A DNA stretch of 64,000 nucleotides from Adhaeribacter pallidiroseus (GTDB taxonomy: Bacteria > Bacteroidota > Bacteroidia > Cytophagales > Hymenobacteraceae), in NCBI RefSeq assembly GCF_003340495.1, contig NZ_QASA01000001.1, positions 1,984,001 to 2,048,000 of the forward strand. The letters are read 5' to 3'. This document shows positions 46,623-56,579 of this stretch, piece by piece (position 1 is the first letter of the stretch; each line of letters begins with the position of its first letter). A program made the translations under genes and the position numbers. Below the pieces are notes generated by a model. The model saw nothing but the letters and a program-made list of their open reading frames with translations. It made no database searches and was not told the DNA's origin.

Positions 46623-49115
46623 TTGTATAAGTTTTTACAAATAGTGCTTTTTACCTTTTCGGTATTTACAATCCAGGCCCAGCACCGGATTACCGGAAAA
46701 GTATTTGATGCTACTACCGGTGAAGCCTTGCCATTTGTAAATGTTTATATAAAAAATACGAATACCGGTACTACCACCGACGACCAAGGTGTTTATAGTT
46801 TGTGGTTAACCAAAATTCCAGATTCCTTAACTGTTTCCTTTGTAGGATATCGCACCCAATCCAAAATTTTAAAGCCAGGGCTTCCTATTCAGGAAATAAA
46901 CTTTAAATTAGTCGCCAGCGCTTTAAACTTGCAGGAAGTAGTGATCCGGCCGGGAGAAAATCCGGCCTTCCGGATTATGCGATTAGTAATGGCGCACAAG
47001 AAAATAAACGACAAGCGTCGTTTAAGTGCCTATCAGTACGAGTCGTATACCAAAATGCAATTCGATATTGATAATCTGGCACCCACCAAAAAGCGCCTGG
47101 GGTTGCGCTCGGCTATTAACTCGGTGGTCGATTCGCAGATGTATTTATTAAATGAAAATGGTAAAAAAGTATTGCCCTTTTTCATCTCGGAAGCAGTTTC
47201 CGATTTTTACTACAATCGCGACCCCCGCAAAACCAAAGAAATTGTAAAAGCCTCTAAAGTTACCGGATACGGCATTCAGGACGGCAATTTAGTGGCGCAG
47301 GTAATCGGCAATTCTTACCAGGATTATAATTTTTATCAAAATTGGGTAAGTGTGCTGCAAAAAAACTTTGTCAGTCCGATTGCTGATGGTTGGAAAAGCG
47401 CTTATGAATACGATTTACAGGATAGCGTTTACTTAGGTAAAAATAAGTGCTATAAAATTAAAATTGAACCAAAGCGTCCGCAAGATTTAGCTTTTTATGG
47501 TACCATTTGGGTAAGTGACTCATCATTCGCTTTACGTAAAATTGATGTTGTAATTAGTAAAACAGCCAATATAAACTTTGTTGAAAAAATCCATTTAGTT
47601 CAGGAAGCTTTACCGGTAACGGGCGGTTCGTGGTTACCGGTGAAAACAGAAATTACTATGAACTTGGCTCGCATCAGTGAAAAAAGGCCCGGTATAATTG
47701 CCAAAATCAATACTTCTTACAAAAATACAATTGTTAATAAAGAACAAAAAGCTTCTTTCTTCGATCAACCAATAACTTTAGCCCAAACCGCAAACAGCAA
47801 TTCCGAAGAATTTTGGCAGCAGAGTCGCCACGATACATTATCAACCGAAGAAAAGCAGGTTTATTCCCTTATCGATTCCATTAAAACCACTCCGCGTATA
47901 AAGCGGTTTACCGAAGTGGTGACTGTTCTGGCCTCTGGTTATCTTAAAGCTGGCCCGGTCAGTATAGGCAGGTACCCTTACTTTTATGCCAATAATAACA
48001 TAGAAGGTCATCGTTTTCAAATAGGCGGAAAAACCAATTTTGATTTTAGTAAAAAATGGGAATTTCGGGGTTTTGTGGCATACGGTACACTCGATAAAAG
48101 ATTTAAATACGAAGCATCTGGTAAGTACATCTTCTCCCGCAAGAAGTGGAGCGAAATTGGTTTTACCCGCAAAGAAGATTTGCAGCAAGCCGGCTTGATG
48201 TCCGATAAGTTAGCAGATAGTCCCTTTCTAACTGGTTTCTCCCGGTTTGGTACTTTAAGGCGACCATTTTACGTGCAGCAAACCAGTGCTTACTTGCAGC
48301 GCGATCTCTTTCCTGGCTTGATGCAGCGTATTACCCTGAGCAACCGGGTATTTAACCCGGATTTTGATTTTGCTTACTACCGGCACATTGGCGAACAGCC
48401 CCAGGTAGCTACCCGTGATTTTTCCAGTGCCGCTATAACTTTTTTAACCCGTTACGCTAAAAACGAAATATTCGTGCAAAATGATAATGAACGCATTAGT
48501 TTAGGGTCTGCGGGACATTGGCCGGTTTTTACTTTTAAATATACTTTAGGTTTTAAATATTTTCTGGGTTCTACGGTAGATTATCAACGTTTTGACGTGG
48601 GATTACAACAGCACTTTGTTATGGGACGCTTAGGAAATGCCATGTATCGTTTAGAGGCTGGTAAGATTTTTACTCCTGTACCTTATCCTTTATTGGAAGT
48701 TCATTTAGGCAACGAAACCTCCTTTTATTATGCGCAAACCTTTAATCTCATGAATTATTTTGAATTTGCCAGTGATGCTTTTGCTTCTTTGCATTACGAA
48801 CAATATTTCGAAGGATTACTTTTAAACAGCTTACCATTGATAAAAAAACTAAAATGGCGGGTTGTAGGCACAACCAATGTACTTTATGGTCATCTGGATC
48901 AGGAAAATTTAAAAATAATTCCTGCTTTGGGGCTGAACGGTACGCCACAAGTGCCTTTTAAAACATTAAACAAAACTCCGTACGTAGAAGCAGCTTACGG
49001 CATCGAGAATATCTTTAAAGTTTTACGCGTAGATGCCTTTCATCGGTTAACTTATTTACAGAATTCTAAGAACAAGAATTTTGGCCTGCGGTTTTCGTTG
49101 CAATTTAAACTTTAG
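46623..49115 (+). CDS. DUF5686 / carboxypeptidase-like regulatory domain outer-membrane protein
   Basis: The 830-residue protein has a signal peptide (about 1-19, FSVFTIQAQ). A CarboxypepD_reg-like beta-sandwich follows (about 21-105, ITGKVFDATTGEALPFVNVYI), as at the N-terminus of SusC-type receptors. A DUF5686 domain then runs to the end, with aromatic, alternating strands (about 430-830) suggesting an outer-membrane beta-barrel ending in RFSLQFKL. There is no plug domain, so it is not a normal TonB receptor. The start is TTG at 46623; no ATG is near. The cargo or role is unknown. Confidence 0.85.
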   Translation: MYKFLQIVLFTFSVFTIQAQHRITGKVFDATTGEALPFVNVYIKNTNTGTTTDDQGVYSLWLTKIPDSLTVSFVGYRTQSKILKPGLPIQEINFKLVASALNLQEVVIRPGENPAFRIMRLVMAHKKINDKRRLSAYQYESYTKMQFDIDNLAPTKKRLGLRSAINSVVDSQMYLLNENGKKVLPFFISEAVSDFYYNRDPRKTKEIVKASKVTGYGIQDGNLVAQVIGNSYQDYNFYQNWVSVLQKNFVSPIADGWKSAYEYDLQDSVYLGKNKCYKIKIEPKRPQDLAFYGTIWVSDSSFALRKIDVVISKTANINFVEKIHLVQEALPVTGGSWLPVKTEITMNLARISEKRPGIIAKINTSYKNTIVNKEQKASFFDQPITLAQTANSNSEEFWQQSRHDTLSTEEKQVYSLIDSIKTTPRIKRFTEVVTVLASGYLKAGPVSIGRYPYFYANNNIEGHRFQIGGKTNFDFSKKWEFRGFVAYGTLDKRFKYEASGKYIFSRKKWSEIGFTRKEDLQQAGLMSDKLADSPFLTGFSRFGTLRRPFYVQQTSAYLQRDLFPGLMQRITLSNRVFNPDFDFAYYRHIGEQPQVATRDFSSAAITFLTRYAKNEIFVQNDNERISLGSAGHWPVFTFKYTLGFKYFLGSTVDYQRFDVGLQQHFVMGRLGNAMYRLEAGKIFTPVPYPLLEVHLGNETSFYYAQTFNLMNYFEFASDAFASLHYEQYFEGLLLNSLPLIKKLKWRVVGTTNVLYGHLDQENLKIIPALGLNGTPQVPFKTLNKTPYVEAAYGIENIFKVLRVDAFHRLTYLQNSKNKNFGLRFSLQFKL

Positions 49116-49250
49116 TGAATACTTCGTTTAGCCGCTTGAATAAAATAGTTGTATTTAATTTTTAAGGAAGAAGGATTTCTCTACTACTTCGCACCGCGTT
49201 ACAAGATACATTCTGCACTTGCTTTCTACGGGAAAATTTAAAAAAGTTGG

Positions 49251-49258
49251 TAATTTTG
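49251..49258 (+). promoter_or_regulatory. TAnnTTTG -7 box before the TPR lipoprotein gene
   Basis: TAATTTTG matches the -7 consensus 31 bp before the ATG. An AAAATTTAAAAAA motif (49234-49246) occupies the spacer region upstream. Confidence 0.45.
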
Positions 49259-49289
49259 CTGTTTCACCTGTACAGGTAGTTACCAGGAT

Positions 49290-50399
49290 ATGATTCAGCA
49301 GCTATTCCTTCCTATTATATTGGGATTTTTAATTTTTTCCTGCTCTTCTCCTGAACCTAATCAGGATAAGATGGTAGATTTTCGTAATGTTAAGTACGAT
49401 CCGGCTTATACTTTAAAAGAAATTAGCGCCGCCATCACCCGCGATCCGCAAAATGCCACCCATTATTTTAAAAGAGCGCAGTATTACCAAGAAGCTAAAA
49501 ATAATAAAAATGCTTTAAAGGATATTGAACAAGCCATTAAACTAGACGAAGAAAGAGGCGAATACCATTTCCGGAAAGCTCAGATATTACGAGATATGAG
49601 CAACTATCCGGCGGCACTTACAGCGGCAATCCAGGCTGAGGATTTAAATTACCGCAGCACAGACTTAGATATATTGTTAGGCGAACTTTATCTTTTTAGC
49701 AAAAAATACGAATTTGCTCTGCAGTATTTAAACGATGCTCAGGAAGAAACTCCCGAAAACGAGTACATCTATTTTTACAGGGGCTTAGCCTACGCCCATA
49801 CTTCTGATTCGGTGGCAGCTATTCGCAATTTTAAATCTGCCATTAGGCGTGCTCCGGATTTAATAGAAGCTTATAACCAATTAATTAAAATTTATCTCAA
49901 CCAGAAAGAAGACGTACAGGCATGGAGTTATTTGCGCGCCGGCCTCAAGCAAGATTCCACTAATGCGTACTTGTGGTATTATGCCGGAGAACATTATAAT
50001 AACAGGGAACAAGCGGATAGCGCTTATTTCAGTTACAAGAATGCCGTGAAATACGATTCTTTGTTATATCTTGCCCATCATAAATTAGCTTTATTGGCTT
50101 TTGATAAAAACAACTATTCAGAGGCGGCTGCAGAAATGGAGAAAGCCATGAAATTTTTAAAAAAATTGCCGCAAGCGCACATGATATTGGGAGAAAGCTA
50201 TGAAAAGTTAGGAGAACTAGATAAAGCATTGCCCCATTACCAATGGGTTTACACCCGGGAACCACAAAACATTAAAGCCATGTGGGGCGTACGGCGTACC
50301 ATGTACCGACTTTATAAATTAAAACGCGATAGTTTGCGCCTCGACGAAAAGAAAAAACGGGATAGTTTATTAGCTATTTTTCGTCAGGGTCAGTCTTAA
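49290..50399 (+). CDS. TPR-repeat lipoprotein
   Basis: The signal peptide ends in a lipobox (LIFSC, Cys about 18). The mature part is built almost wholly of tetratricopeptide repeats (about 40-340), each with the alternating small/aromatic pattern, for example [21 protein letters not shown] and [19 protein letters not shown]. It ends in a basic helical tail rich in Lys, Arg and Asp. It probably scaffolds an envelope complex; the partner is unknown. ATG start. thrS follows after about 30 bp. Confidence 0.85.
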   Translation: MIQQLFLPIILGFLIFSCSSPEPNQDKMVDFRNVKYDPAYTLKEISAAITRDPQNATHYFKRAQYYQEAKNNKNALKDIEQAIKLDEERGEYHFRKAQILRDMSNYPAALTAAIQAEDLNYRSTDLDILLGELYLFSKKYEFALQYLNDAQEETPENEYIYFYRGLAYAHTSDSVAAIRNFKSAIRRAPDLIEAYNQLIKIYLNQKEDVQAWSYLRAGLKQDSTNAYLWYYAGEHYNNREQADSAYFSYKNAVKYDSLLYLAHHKLALLAFDKNNYSEAAAEMEKAMKFLKKLPQAHMILGESYEKLGELDKALPHYQWVYTREPQNIKAMWGVRRTMYRLYKLKRDSLRLDEKKKRDSLLAIFRQGQS

Positions 50400-50431
50400 T
50401 AGAAGAAAACAATATTTTGGAATTTAACAGA

Positions 50432-52372
50432 ATGATTCATATTACATTACCGGATGGTTCCGTAAAAGAATACGAAGCTGGGGTAACTGGTTACGACATT
50501 GCTTCCGGCATTAGCGAAGGTTTAGCCCGCAACGTATTGGCTGCTAAAGTAAACAACGAAGTAGTAGAATCTAATCGGCCCATTACGCAAGATGCTTCCG
50601 TGCAATTATTAACCTGGAACGATCTGGAAGGGAAAGCAACTTATTGGCATTCCTCGGCACACTTACTAGCCGAAGCATTGGAAGCTTTATACCCCGGAGT
50701 TCAGTTTGGGATTGGTCCGGCCATTGAAAATGGTTTTTATTACGATATAGATTTAGGAGATCGGCAGCTTTCGCAGGATGATTTTCAGGCTATTGAACTA
50801 AAAATGCTGGAACTGGCCCGCGCTAAAAGCCACTATGTCCGAAAAGAGGTCTCCAAAGCCGATGCCATTGCTTACTTTACTGATAAAGGTGACAAGTATA
50901 AGCTGGATTTGTTGCAGGACTTGCAAGATGGCACCATCACTTTTTATTCGCAAGGTAACTTTACTGATCTTTGCCGGGGTCCGCATATCCCAAATACTGG
51001 CTTTATTAAAGCGGTAAAACTCATGAATGTGGCCGGCGCTTACTGGCGGGGCGACGAAAAAAGCAAGCAGCTTACCCGCGTATACGCCATTACCTTCCCG
51101 AAACAAAAAGATTTAATTGAGTATTTAGAGCGCCTGGAAGAAGCCAAACGCCGTGATCATCGTAAGTTAGGCAAAGAACTCGAGTTATTTGCTTTTTCCG
51201 AAAAGGTGGGCATGGGTTTACCTTTATGGTTACCCAAAGGTACTGCTTTACGCGAACGCCTCGAAAATTTTATGCGGCGGGCGCAGGTAAAAGCCGGTTA
51301 CCAGCAGGTAGTTACTCCCCATATTGGTACTAAAGAATTATATGTTACCTCCGGCCATTACGAAAAATACGGTAAAGATTCTTTTCAGCCGATTCATACT
51401 CCCAACGAAGGGGAAGAATTCTTGCTGAAACCCATGAATTGTCCGCACCACTGCGAAATTTACAAAGTTAAACCAAGATCTTACCGCGATTTACCTTTGC
51501 GTTTGGCGGAATTTGGTACCGTATACCGGTATGAGCAAAGCGGGGAACTACACGGCTTAACCCGCGTAAGAGGTTTTACTCAGGACGATGCGCATATTTT
51601 CTGTAGACCGGATCAGGTGAAAGAAGAGTTTATTAAAGTTATAGACTTGGTATTATATGTGTTCAACGCTTTAGGTTTTGAAGATTATACTGCGCAAATA
51701 TCGTTGCGCGACCAAGTGAACCGTAGCAAATACATTGGCAGCGACGAAGTTTGGGAAAAAGCCGAAAATGCAATTATGGAAGCCGCGCAGGAAAAAGGCT
51801 TACCTACTGTAACCGAATACGGAGAAGCCGCTTTTTATGGTCCTAAGCTAGACTTTATGGTAAAAGATGCTTTAGGTAGAAAATGGCAGTTAGGTACTAT
51901 CCAGGTAGATTATAATTTACCGGAACGTTTCCAATTGGAATACACTGCTTCTGATAACACGAAACAACGACCCGTCATGATTCACCGGGCTCCATTTGGA
52001 TCAATAGAGCGTTTCGTTGCTGTATTGATTGAGCATTGTGCCGGTAATTTTCCATTGTGGTTAAGTCCGGAACAATTTACCATATTACCCATTTCGGAAA
52101 AGTATCACGAGTATGCCCAAAAAGTATACGATCGTTTGTTGCAGGAAGATATCCGGGGACATATTGATACCCGGGATGAGAAGATTGGCCGTAAAATCCG
52201 CGATGCAGAAGTTCAAAAGATTCCTTACATGCTCATTGTGGGCGAAAAAGAACAAGAAAATAACATTATAGCGGTTCGGAAACATGGTATTGGGGATATG
52301 GGCAACTTAACCGTAGACCTATTTATTAGTAATTTTAAATCGATGGTAGAGGATATTCTAAGTAAAAAATAG
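50432..52372 (+). CDS. thrS: Threonyl-tRNA synthetase
   Basis: The class II synthetase has all expected parts: the TGS domain ([17 protein letters not shown]), the editing domain with [11 protein letters not shown] and a conserved Cys in [11 protein letters not shown], the catalytic core (motif 2 [22 protein letters not shown], here split as [10 protein letters not shown] and RVRGFTQDD; zinc ligand in [10 protein letters not shown]), and the anticodon-binding domain. I start at ATG 50432 (646 residues); an in-frame TTG at 50417 would add five. It heads the thrS-infC-rpmI-rplT order. Confidence 0.97.
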   Translation: MIHITLPDGSVKEYEAGVTGYDIASGISEGLARNVLAAKVNNEVVESNRPITQDASVQLLTWNDLEGKATYWHSSAHLLAEALEALYPGVQFGIGPAIENGFYYDIDLGDRQLSQDDFQAIELKMLELARAKSHYVRKEVSKADAIAYFTDKGDKYKLDLLQDLQDGTITFYSQGNFTDLCRGPHIPNTGFIKAVKLMNVAGAYWRGDEKSKQLTRVYAITFPKQKDLIEYLERLEEAKRRDHRKLGKELELFAFSEKVGMGLPLWLPKGTALRERLENFMRRAQVKAGYQQVVTPHIGTKELYVTSGHYEKYGKDSFQPIHTPNEGEEFLLKPMNCPHHCEIYKVKPRSYRDLPLRLAEFGTVYRYEQSGELHGLTRVRGFTQDDAHIFCRPDQVKEEFIKVIDLVLYVFNALGFEDYTAQISLRDQVNRSKYIGSDEVWEKAENAIMEAAQEKGLPTVTEYGEAAFYGPKLDFMVKDALGRKWQLGTIQVDYNLPERFQLEYTASDNTKQRPVMIHRAPFGSIERFVAVLIEHCAGNFPLWLSPEQFTILPISEKYHEYAQKVYDRLLQEDIRGHIDTRDEKIGRKIRDAEVQKIPYMLIVGEKEQENNIIAVRKHGIGDMGNLTVDLFISNFKSMVEDILSKK

Positions 52373-52450
52373 AAATAATTTTTAAAATATATTCTTTTGT
52401 GCGATATTCGCACCTCAATTGTAAATTGTTAAACTTAAACGAGTAAAAAT

Positions 52451-53002
52451 ATTAATCCTACAAACAAACGCCCTGGACCGAGAACGGTCGTTGAGGAGCC
52501 ATATAAGATAAATAACCGAATTTTGGCCCGGGAAGTACGGCTAGTTGGTGAAAACATCCAGCCCGGAATTTATTCCTTAACCGAAGCCCAAGCTATAGCA
52601 CGAGAGCAAAACTTGGATTTAGTGGAGATTTCGCCCAAAGCAGAACCGCCGGTTTGTCGTATTGTAGATTATTCCAAGTTTAAGTACGACATCAAGAAAA
52701 AGCAACGGGAGTTAAAAGCGAAAACCCAAAAGGTTGTTCAGAAAGAAATTCGTTTCGGCCCGAACACCGATGATCATGATTTTGAATTTAAAGTAAAGCA
52801 TGCGAAAGCATTTTTAGAAAGTGGCGCCAAGGTAAAAGCTTACGTGCACTTTGTTGGCCGGACCATTGTTTTTAAAGAACGCGGCGAATTGCTTTTACTA
52901 AAATTTGCACAAGCATTGGAAGAAGTAGCAAAGGTAGAACAGATGCCTAAATTAGAAGGTAAGCGGATGTTCTTGTTTTTAGCTCCTAAACCCAAAAAGT
53001 AA
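52451..53002 (+). CDS. infC: Translation initiation factor IF-3, probable AUU start
   Basis: IF-3 checks start codons and keeps 30S free of 50S. The conserved N-terminal stretch [20 protein letters not shown] must be translated, yet no ATG, GTG or TTG lies before it: the first in-frame TTG (52523) falls after the INNRI motif, and the frame opens at a TAA at 52436. ATT at 52451 is the best start, giving 183 residues with a basic head ([11 protein letters not shown]). An AUU start is the known device by which IF-3 limits its own synthesis in enterobacteria. The C-terminal domain ([22 protein letters not shown]) is complete. Confidence 0.92.
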   Translation: MNPTNKRPGPRTVVEEPYKINNRILAREVRLVGENIQPGIYSLTEAQAIAREQNLDLVEISPKAEPPVCRIVDYSKFKYDIKKKQRELKAKTQKVVQKEIRFGPNTDDHDFEFKVKHAKAFLESGAKVKAYVHFVGRTIVFKERGELLLLKFAQALEEVAKVEQMPKLEGKRMFLFLAPKPKK

Positions 53003-53031
53003 AACAGAACTTCAACAATTAAATAAATAAA

Positions 53032-53226
53032 ATGCCTAAAGTAAAAACTAAATCTGGTGCAAAAAAGAGGTTTTCTCTTACCGGTACGGGCAAAATAAAG
53101 CGTAAACACGCTTTTAAAAGCCATATCTTAACCAAGAAAACCACTAAGCAGAAACGGAGCTTAACTCATGTTGGTTTAGTAAGTGATGCTGACATGGGCC
53201 GCGTAAAAGCGATGCTCAACATTTAA
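53032..53226 (+). CDS. rpmI: 50S ribosomal protein L35
   Basis: The 64-residue basic protein [20 protein letters not shown] to [12 protein letters not shown] is the standard L35. It lies 29 bp after infC and precedes rplT. Confidence 0.98.
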   Translation: MPKVKTKSGAKKRFSLTGTGKIKRKHAFKSHILTKKTTKQKRSLTHVGLVSDADMGRVKAMLNI

Positions 53227-53352
53227 GGAAAGTTGCAAACCGGTTTAGATTGGTTGAATAATTTTTCTAAGAATTAAATTATTTTTCACCCGGAGTTTGG
53301 TAGCAAAGCATTTATAAAGATATAAATCACCACTCGCCAAAAAAGTAAAGAA

Positions 53353-53697
53353 ATGCCAAGATCAGTAAATGTCGTAGCCGCCCGACAAAAAAGAAAGCGG
53401 ATTATGAAGCTGGCAAAAGGTTATTTTGGACGTCGTAAGAACGTTTGGACCGTTGCCAAAAATGCGGTTGAAAAAGGTTTATTATATGCCTACCGCGATA
53501 GAAAAGTAAAGAAAAGAGATTTCCGGAGTTTATGGATCCAGCGTATAAACGCAGGAGTTCGGGAATATGGCTTATCGTATTCCCAATTTATGGGTAGCCT
53601 TAAAAAAGCTAATATTAACTTAAACCGGAAAGTATTAGCTGACTTAGCCATGAATCACCCAGATGCTTTTAAAGGAATCGTCGAAAAAGTAAAATAA
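53353..53697 (+). CDS. rplT: 50S ribosomal protein L20
   Basis: The 114-residue L20 begins [21 protein letters not shown] and contains [21 protein letters not shown]20 is needed early in 50S assembly and represses its own operon in several bacteria. The 126-bp gap from rpmI may contain its own promoter; I could not define a regulatory RNA fold there. Confidence 0.98.
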   Translation: MPRSVNVVAARQKRKRIMKLAKGYFGRRKNVWTVAKNAVEKGLLYAYRDRKVKKRDFRSLWIQRINAGVREYGLSYSQFMGSLKKANINLNRKVLADLAMNHPDAFKGIVEKVK

Positions 53698-53710
53698 ATT
53701 TTAAAGAATT

Positions 53711-53748
53711 AAAAAAAAAGCTTAGCCCTAGGTTAAGCTTTTTTTTTA
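53711..53748. terminator. Terminator after rplT
   Basis: AAAAAAAGCTTA pairs with TAAGCTTTTTTT around a CCTAGG-containing loop. The A/T runs on both sides make it bidirectional. It ends the thrS-rplT unit. The sequence from here to 53966 holds no gene that I can see. Confidence 0.8.
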
Positions 53749-53966
53749 AATATGCATTTACCAGCTATTATGCTATATAACTAAATTAGCCAACAATCTG
53801 CTATTTTATTTTAATTGATCAGTTAATTCTAAAGAAGATTGGTAAGGTTAGCTTAATAGCCGAACAATCAATAGATAAGATTATTAATTATCATTCAGAG
53901 TATAATAATAAGAAGGTAAATGAATAGAATAAAAAAGCCCCTATACAAAATGCACAGGGGCTGAAG

Positions 53967-54040
53967 TAGCGGGGAGGGGAGTTGAACCCCTGACCTCAGG
54001 GTTATGAATCCTGTGCTCTAACCAACTGAGCTACCCCGCC
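53967..54040 (-). tRNA. tRNA with CAU anticodon, probably elongator tRNA-Met
   Basis: A 74-nt cloverleaf can be drawn: acceptor GGCGGGG/CCCCGCT with G1-U72, D stem GCTC/GAGC, anticodon loop TTCATAA (anticodon CAT), a 5-nt variable loop and T stem AGGGG/CCCCT with TTCAACT in the loop. CCA is not encoded. The anticodon stem has an A-C mismatch next to the loop (A31-C39). The paired first base argues against initiator tRNA. tRNA-Ile(CAU), modified to lysidine, cannot be excluded by eye. Confidence 0.9.
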
Positions 54041-54055
54041 ATTTAAATGGGAGTG

Positions 54056-54088
54056 CAAATCTAGGCATAACATTATTATATAAGCAAG
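54056..54088 (-). promoter_or_regulatory. Promoter of the CAU tRNA
   Basis: On the minus strand TAGATTTG (54063-54056) matches the -7 consensus, 15 bp before the tRNA. CTTG (54088-54085) stands 21 bp further upstream as a near-match to the -33 TTTG. Confidence 0.55.
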
Positions 54089-54148
54089 CTTTTGTAAAAT
54101 AAAATAATTTGATTTAATTACTAAAGTTATCACCTAATTTCTAGGCTT

Positions 54149-54550
54149 ATGATTATGAGCAAATTTAAGTTTACGAACGAATATCCTATCAATGCTTCAG
54201 CCCGGATGATTTATCCGTATCTGAGCACTGCCTCCGGCCTGGCGCAATGGTTCTGCCACGACGTCCGGTTAAATGAAGACAAAGTCTTCAACTTTATTTG
54301 GGATAACCAGAACCATTATGCCGAAATGAATAGCCACCGAACCAATAAGTCGGTACGATTTGTTTTTTTAAACGAACAAAAGTTACATGAGCCTGATCCT
54401 AGTTATATGGATTTTAGCATTGAAACCAGCGAGCTAACCCAAGAACAGTATCTTCGCGTAATTGATTATTCCGATGAAACCGATAAAGAAGAATTAGATG
54501 AAATGTGGTACGGCTTAATCCAGGGTTTGCGGGATATTATCGGTGGTTAA
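54149..54550 (+). CDS. START-like (SRPBCC/AHSA1-type) domain protein
   Basis: The 133-residue protein has the compact START-like pattern: KFKFTNEYPINASARMIYPYLSTASGLAQWF, a central beta sheet, and a final amphipathic helix ELDEMWYGLIQGLRDII. Such folds bind hydrophobic ligands or assist other proteins; no ligand is known. ATG at 54149 or 54155 are both possible. It is followed by an LptF/LptG permease 119 bp downstream; I have seen this pairing in related genomes, which may point to envelope lipid work, but that is inference. Confidence 0.85.
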   Translation: MIMSKFKFTNEYPINASARMIYPYLSTASGLAQWFCHDVRLNEDKVFNFIWDNQNHYAEMNSHRTNKSVRFVFLNEQKLHEPDPSYMDFSIETSELTQEQYLRVIDYSDETDKEELDEMWYGLIQGLRDIIGG

Positions 54551-54669
54551 ATTGTTATTGAGGAGTTTGCACAATTTTTGATGAAACCTTCTGTTACAAT
54601 TACGATAGTTGTGGTTTTGTAAGTGCTGCAATACGCATTTTTTAAAAATTTATTGCGGCAGAGATTTAA

Positions 54670-56082
54670 ATGAAAAAGTTAGATAAGCTTATTTTACGTT
54701 CTTTTATTGGGCCATTCTTATTGACTTTTGCGGTAGTAGAATTTATTCTGTTAACGCAATATATGCTCAAATACCTGGATGATTTAGTAGGTAAAGATTT
54801 AGGCTTTGCAGTAATTGCTCAATTACTCATGTATTTCAGTCTAAATATGGCGCCGGTTGCCCTCCCATTGGCGGTACTTATTTCTTCCTTAATGACTTAC
54901 GGGAATTTGGGAGAGCACCACGAGTTAACCGCTATTAAAACTTCTGGTATTTCGTTGCTTCGTATACTACTTCCGGTTTTTATATTTAGTATATTCTTGA
55001 GTATTGGTGCCTTCTTTTTTAATAACAGAGTAGTTCCTAAAGCTAATTTAAAGGCTTATAGCTTGCTCTGGGACATTCGCCAAAAAAAACCTTCTCTGGA
55101 TATCCGGGAAAATATTTTTTACAATGGTATTCCGGGCTACAGTATTAAAGTTACTGAGAAATTAGGCGAAGAAGGAGATATCTTAAAGGGGGTAATGATT
55201 TACGATCATTCCAGTGGTCGGGGAAATACCAGTGTCATTATTGCAGATTCGGGCAGAATGTACACGAAGTTTAATGAACAGTATTTAGCATTTGATTTAT
55301 TTAACGGCAAGATATACGCGGAGGAAGCCTCAAACACTGGCAACAACAGCCAAGCAGGGTTTGTGCGTCAGAAATTTACATCCCAAAAAATGTTATTTAA
55401 CTTATCGTCTTTTAATCTGGATCGTACGCGCGAGGATTTATTTAAAGGCAGTAGGATGATGTTAAATATTAAAGAACTCCGGCATGTTACTGATTCTTTG
55501 GAAAAGCAATTAGGGCAGGAACGAAAATTGATAACTCCAAACTTAGGACCTTATTACAGTTACTTTAAAGCAGATTCAACTAAAAGAGTAGCTGCTCCAA
55601 AAATTAAAATTATATCTAAGAAAAAGATTTCTCAACCAAATGCTAGCATCATTGCTCTAGCTGCAAATAAAGCTCGAAATATTAAAAGCTTTACTGCAGC
55701 TTATACTGAAAAGATGAAAGGTACCTATCGCGAAAGTAATAATTACCAGATTGAGATATTCCGGAAGTTCACGCAATCGGCTGCTTGCATCATTATGTTT
55801 TTAATTGGTGCACCTTTAGGAGCAATTATTAAAAAAGGCGGATTGGGGATGCCCGTACTCATATCTATATTATTTTTTATAATTTTTTATGTACTAACAA
55901 TTCTAGGCGAAAAATGGGGACGTGAGGGGATTGTAATAGTTGGAGCAGGAATGTGGGCGGCTAATTTAATTCTTTTACCAATTGGTCTCTTTTTCTTGTA
56001 CCAGGCTCGGAATGATTCCAGCTTATTAGAAACAGATTTTTGGCGACGCTTTACCCTGCGATTAAAACGTATTAAATTATAG
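54670..56082 (+). CDS. LptF/LptG family LPS-export permease
   Basis: This 470-residue permease of the LPS transport ABC system (with LptB) extracts LPS from the inner membrane. There are three N-terminal helices (about 12-118) with LDKLILRSFIGPFLLTF and APVALPLAVLISSLMTYG. A periplasmic beta-jellyroll follows (about 130-260), then a linker with an unusual Lys/Ser/Asn-rich part (about 270-340). Three C-terminal helices (about 375-460) include FLIGAPLGAIIKKGG. A single LptF/G-type protein is present here; its partner must be elsewhere. ATG start. Confidence 0.92.
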   Translation: MKKLDKLILRSFIGPFLLTFAVVEFILLTQYMLKYLDDLVGKDLGFAVIAQLLMYFSLNMAPVALPLAVLISSLMTYGNLGEHHELTAIKTSGISLLRILLPVFIFSIFLSIGAFFFNNRVVPKANLKAYSLLWDIRQKKPSLDIRENIFYNGIPGYSIKVTEKLGEEGDILKGVMIYDHSSGRGNTSVIIADSGRMYTKFNEQYLAFDLFNGKIYAEEASNTGNNSQAGFVRQKFTSQKMLFNLSSFNLDRTREDLFKGSRMMLNIKELRHVTDSLEKQLGQERKLITPNLGPYYSYFKADSTKRVAAPKIKIISKKKISQPNASIIALAANKARNIKSFTAAYTEKMKGTYRESNNYQIEIFRKFTQSAACIIMFLIGAPLGAIIKKGGLGMPVLISILFFIIFYVLTILGEKWGREGIVIVGAGMWAANLILLPIGLFFLYQARNDSSLLETDFWRRFTLRLKRIKL

Positions 56083-56131
56083 TTTGTAGTAATAGTGTAA
56101 GAAATTTTTTTAATAATACTAAAAAAATTAT

Positions 56132-56139
56132 TACCTTTG
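56132..56139 (+). promoter_or_regulatory. TAnnTTTG -7 box of rpsO
   Basis: TACCTTTG followed by C matches the Bacteroidota -7 consensus 49 bp before the ATG. The upstream element is a T8 run rather than TTTG. Confidence 0.5.
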
Positions 56140-56188
56140 CCGCTTAATAGAAAGAACTACGAAAAGATATTCAAGTAATACATACCCG

Positions 56189-56464
56189 ATGAAATTAACT
56201 ACCGAAGCGAAACAAGAAATTTTTGAAAAAAACAGCTTACAAAAATCTAAAACCGATACTGGTTCTGCTGAATCTCAAATTGCTCTATTCACCCACCGTA
56301 TTAACCACCTAACTGAGCATTTAAAGGAAAACAAAAAAGATTTCTCTACCCGTTTAGGACTATTAAAACTGGTAGGTAAAAGAAGAAGACTATTGAACTA
56401 CCTATCTAATACCGAAATTGAAAGATATCGGGCAATCATTAGTGATTTAGGTATCAGAAAATAA
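56189..56464 (+). CDS. rpsO: 30S ribosomal protein S15
   Basis: The 91-residue S15 binds 16S rRNA helices 20-22. The family pattern [27 protein letters not shown], split as [12 protein letters not shown] and [15 protein letters not shown], and [18 protein letters not shown] are complete. ATG start. A strong terminator separates it from pnp, the common partner of rpsO. Confidence 0.98.
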   Translation: MKLTTEAKQEIFEKNSLQKSKTDTGSAESQIALFTHRINHLTEHLKENKKDFSTRLGLLKLVGKRRRLLNYLSNTEIERYRAIISDLGIRK

Positions 56465-56465
56465 A

Positions 56466-56506
56466 AAGATTAGGGAATTCATTTTACGGATTCCCTAATC
56501 TTTTTT
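56466..56506 (+). terminator. Terminator between rpsO and pnp
   Basis: AGATTAGGGAAT and ATTCCCTAATCT form a 12-bp perfect stem extended by A/T pairs, followed by T6. It directly follows the rpsO stop codon. Confidence 0.88.
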
Positions 56507-56579
56507 ATATAACTACTATTTTTATTTCTTATATTTTATTTTAAAAGGGCTACTAGCCCTTTTGTGTCTTCATAAACTT

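Noticed and set aside
52523-53002. IF-3 starting at TTG 52523
   Set aside because: This would remove the conserved INNRIL N-terminal motif; ATT at 52451 fits family length better.
53967-54040. Initiator tRNA-fMet
   Set aside because: The first base is paired (G1-U72), whereas bacterial initiator tRNA has an unpaired 1-72; elongator Met is more likely.
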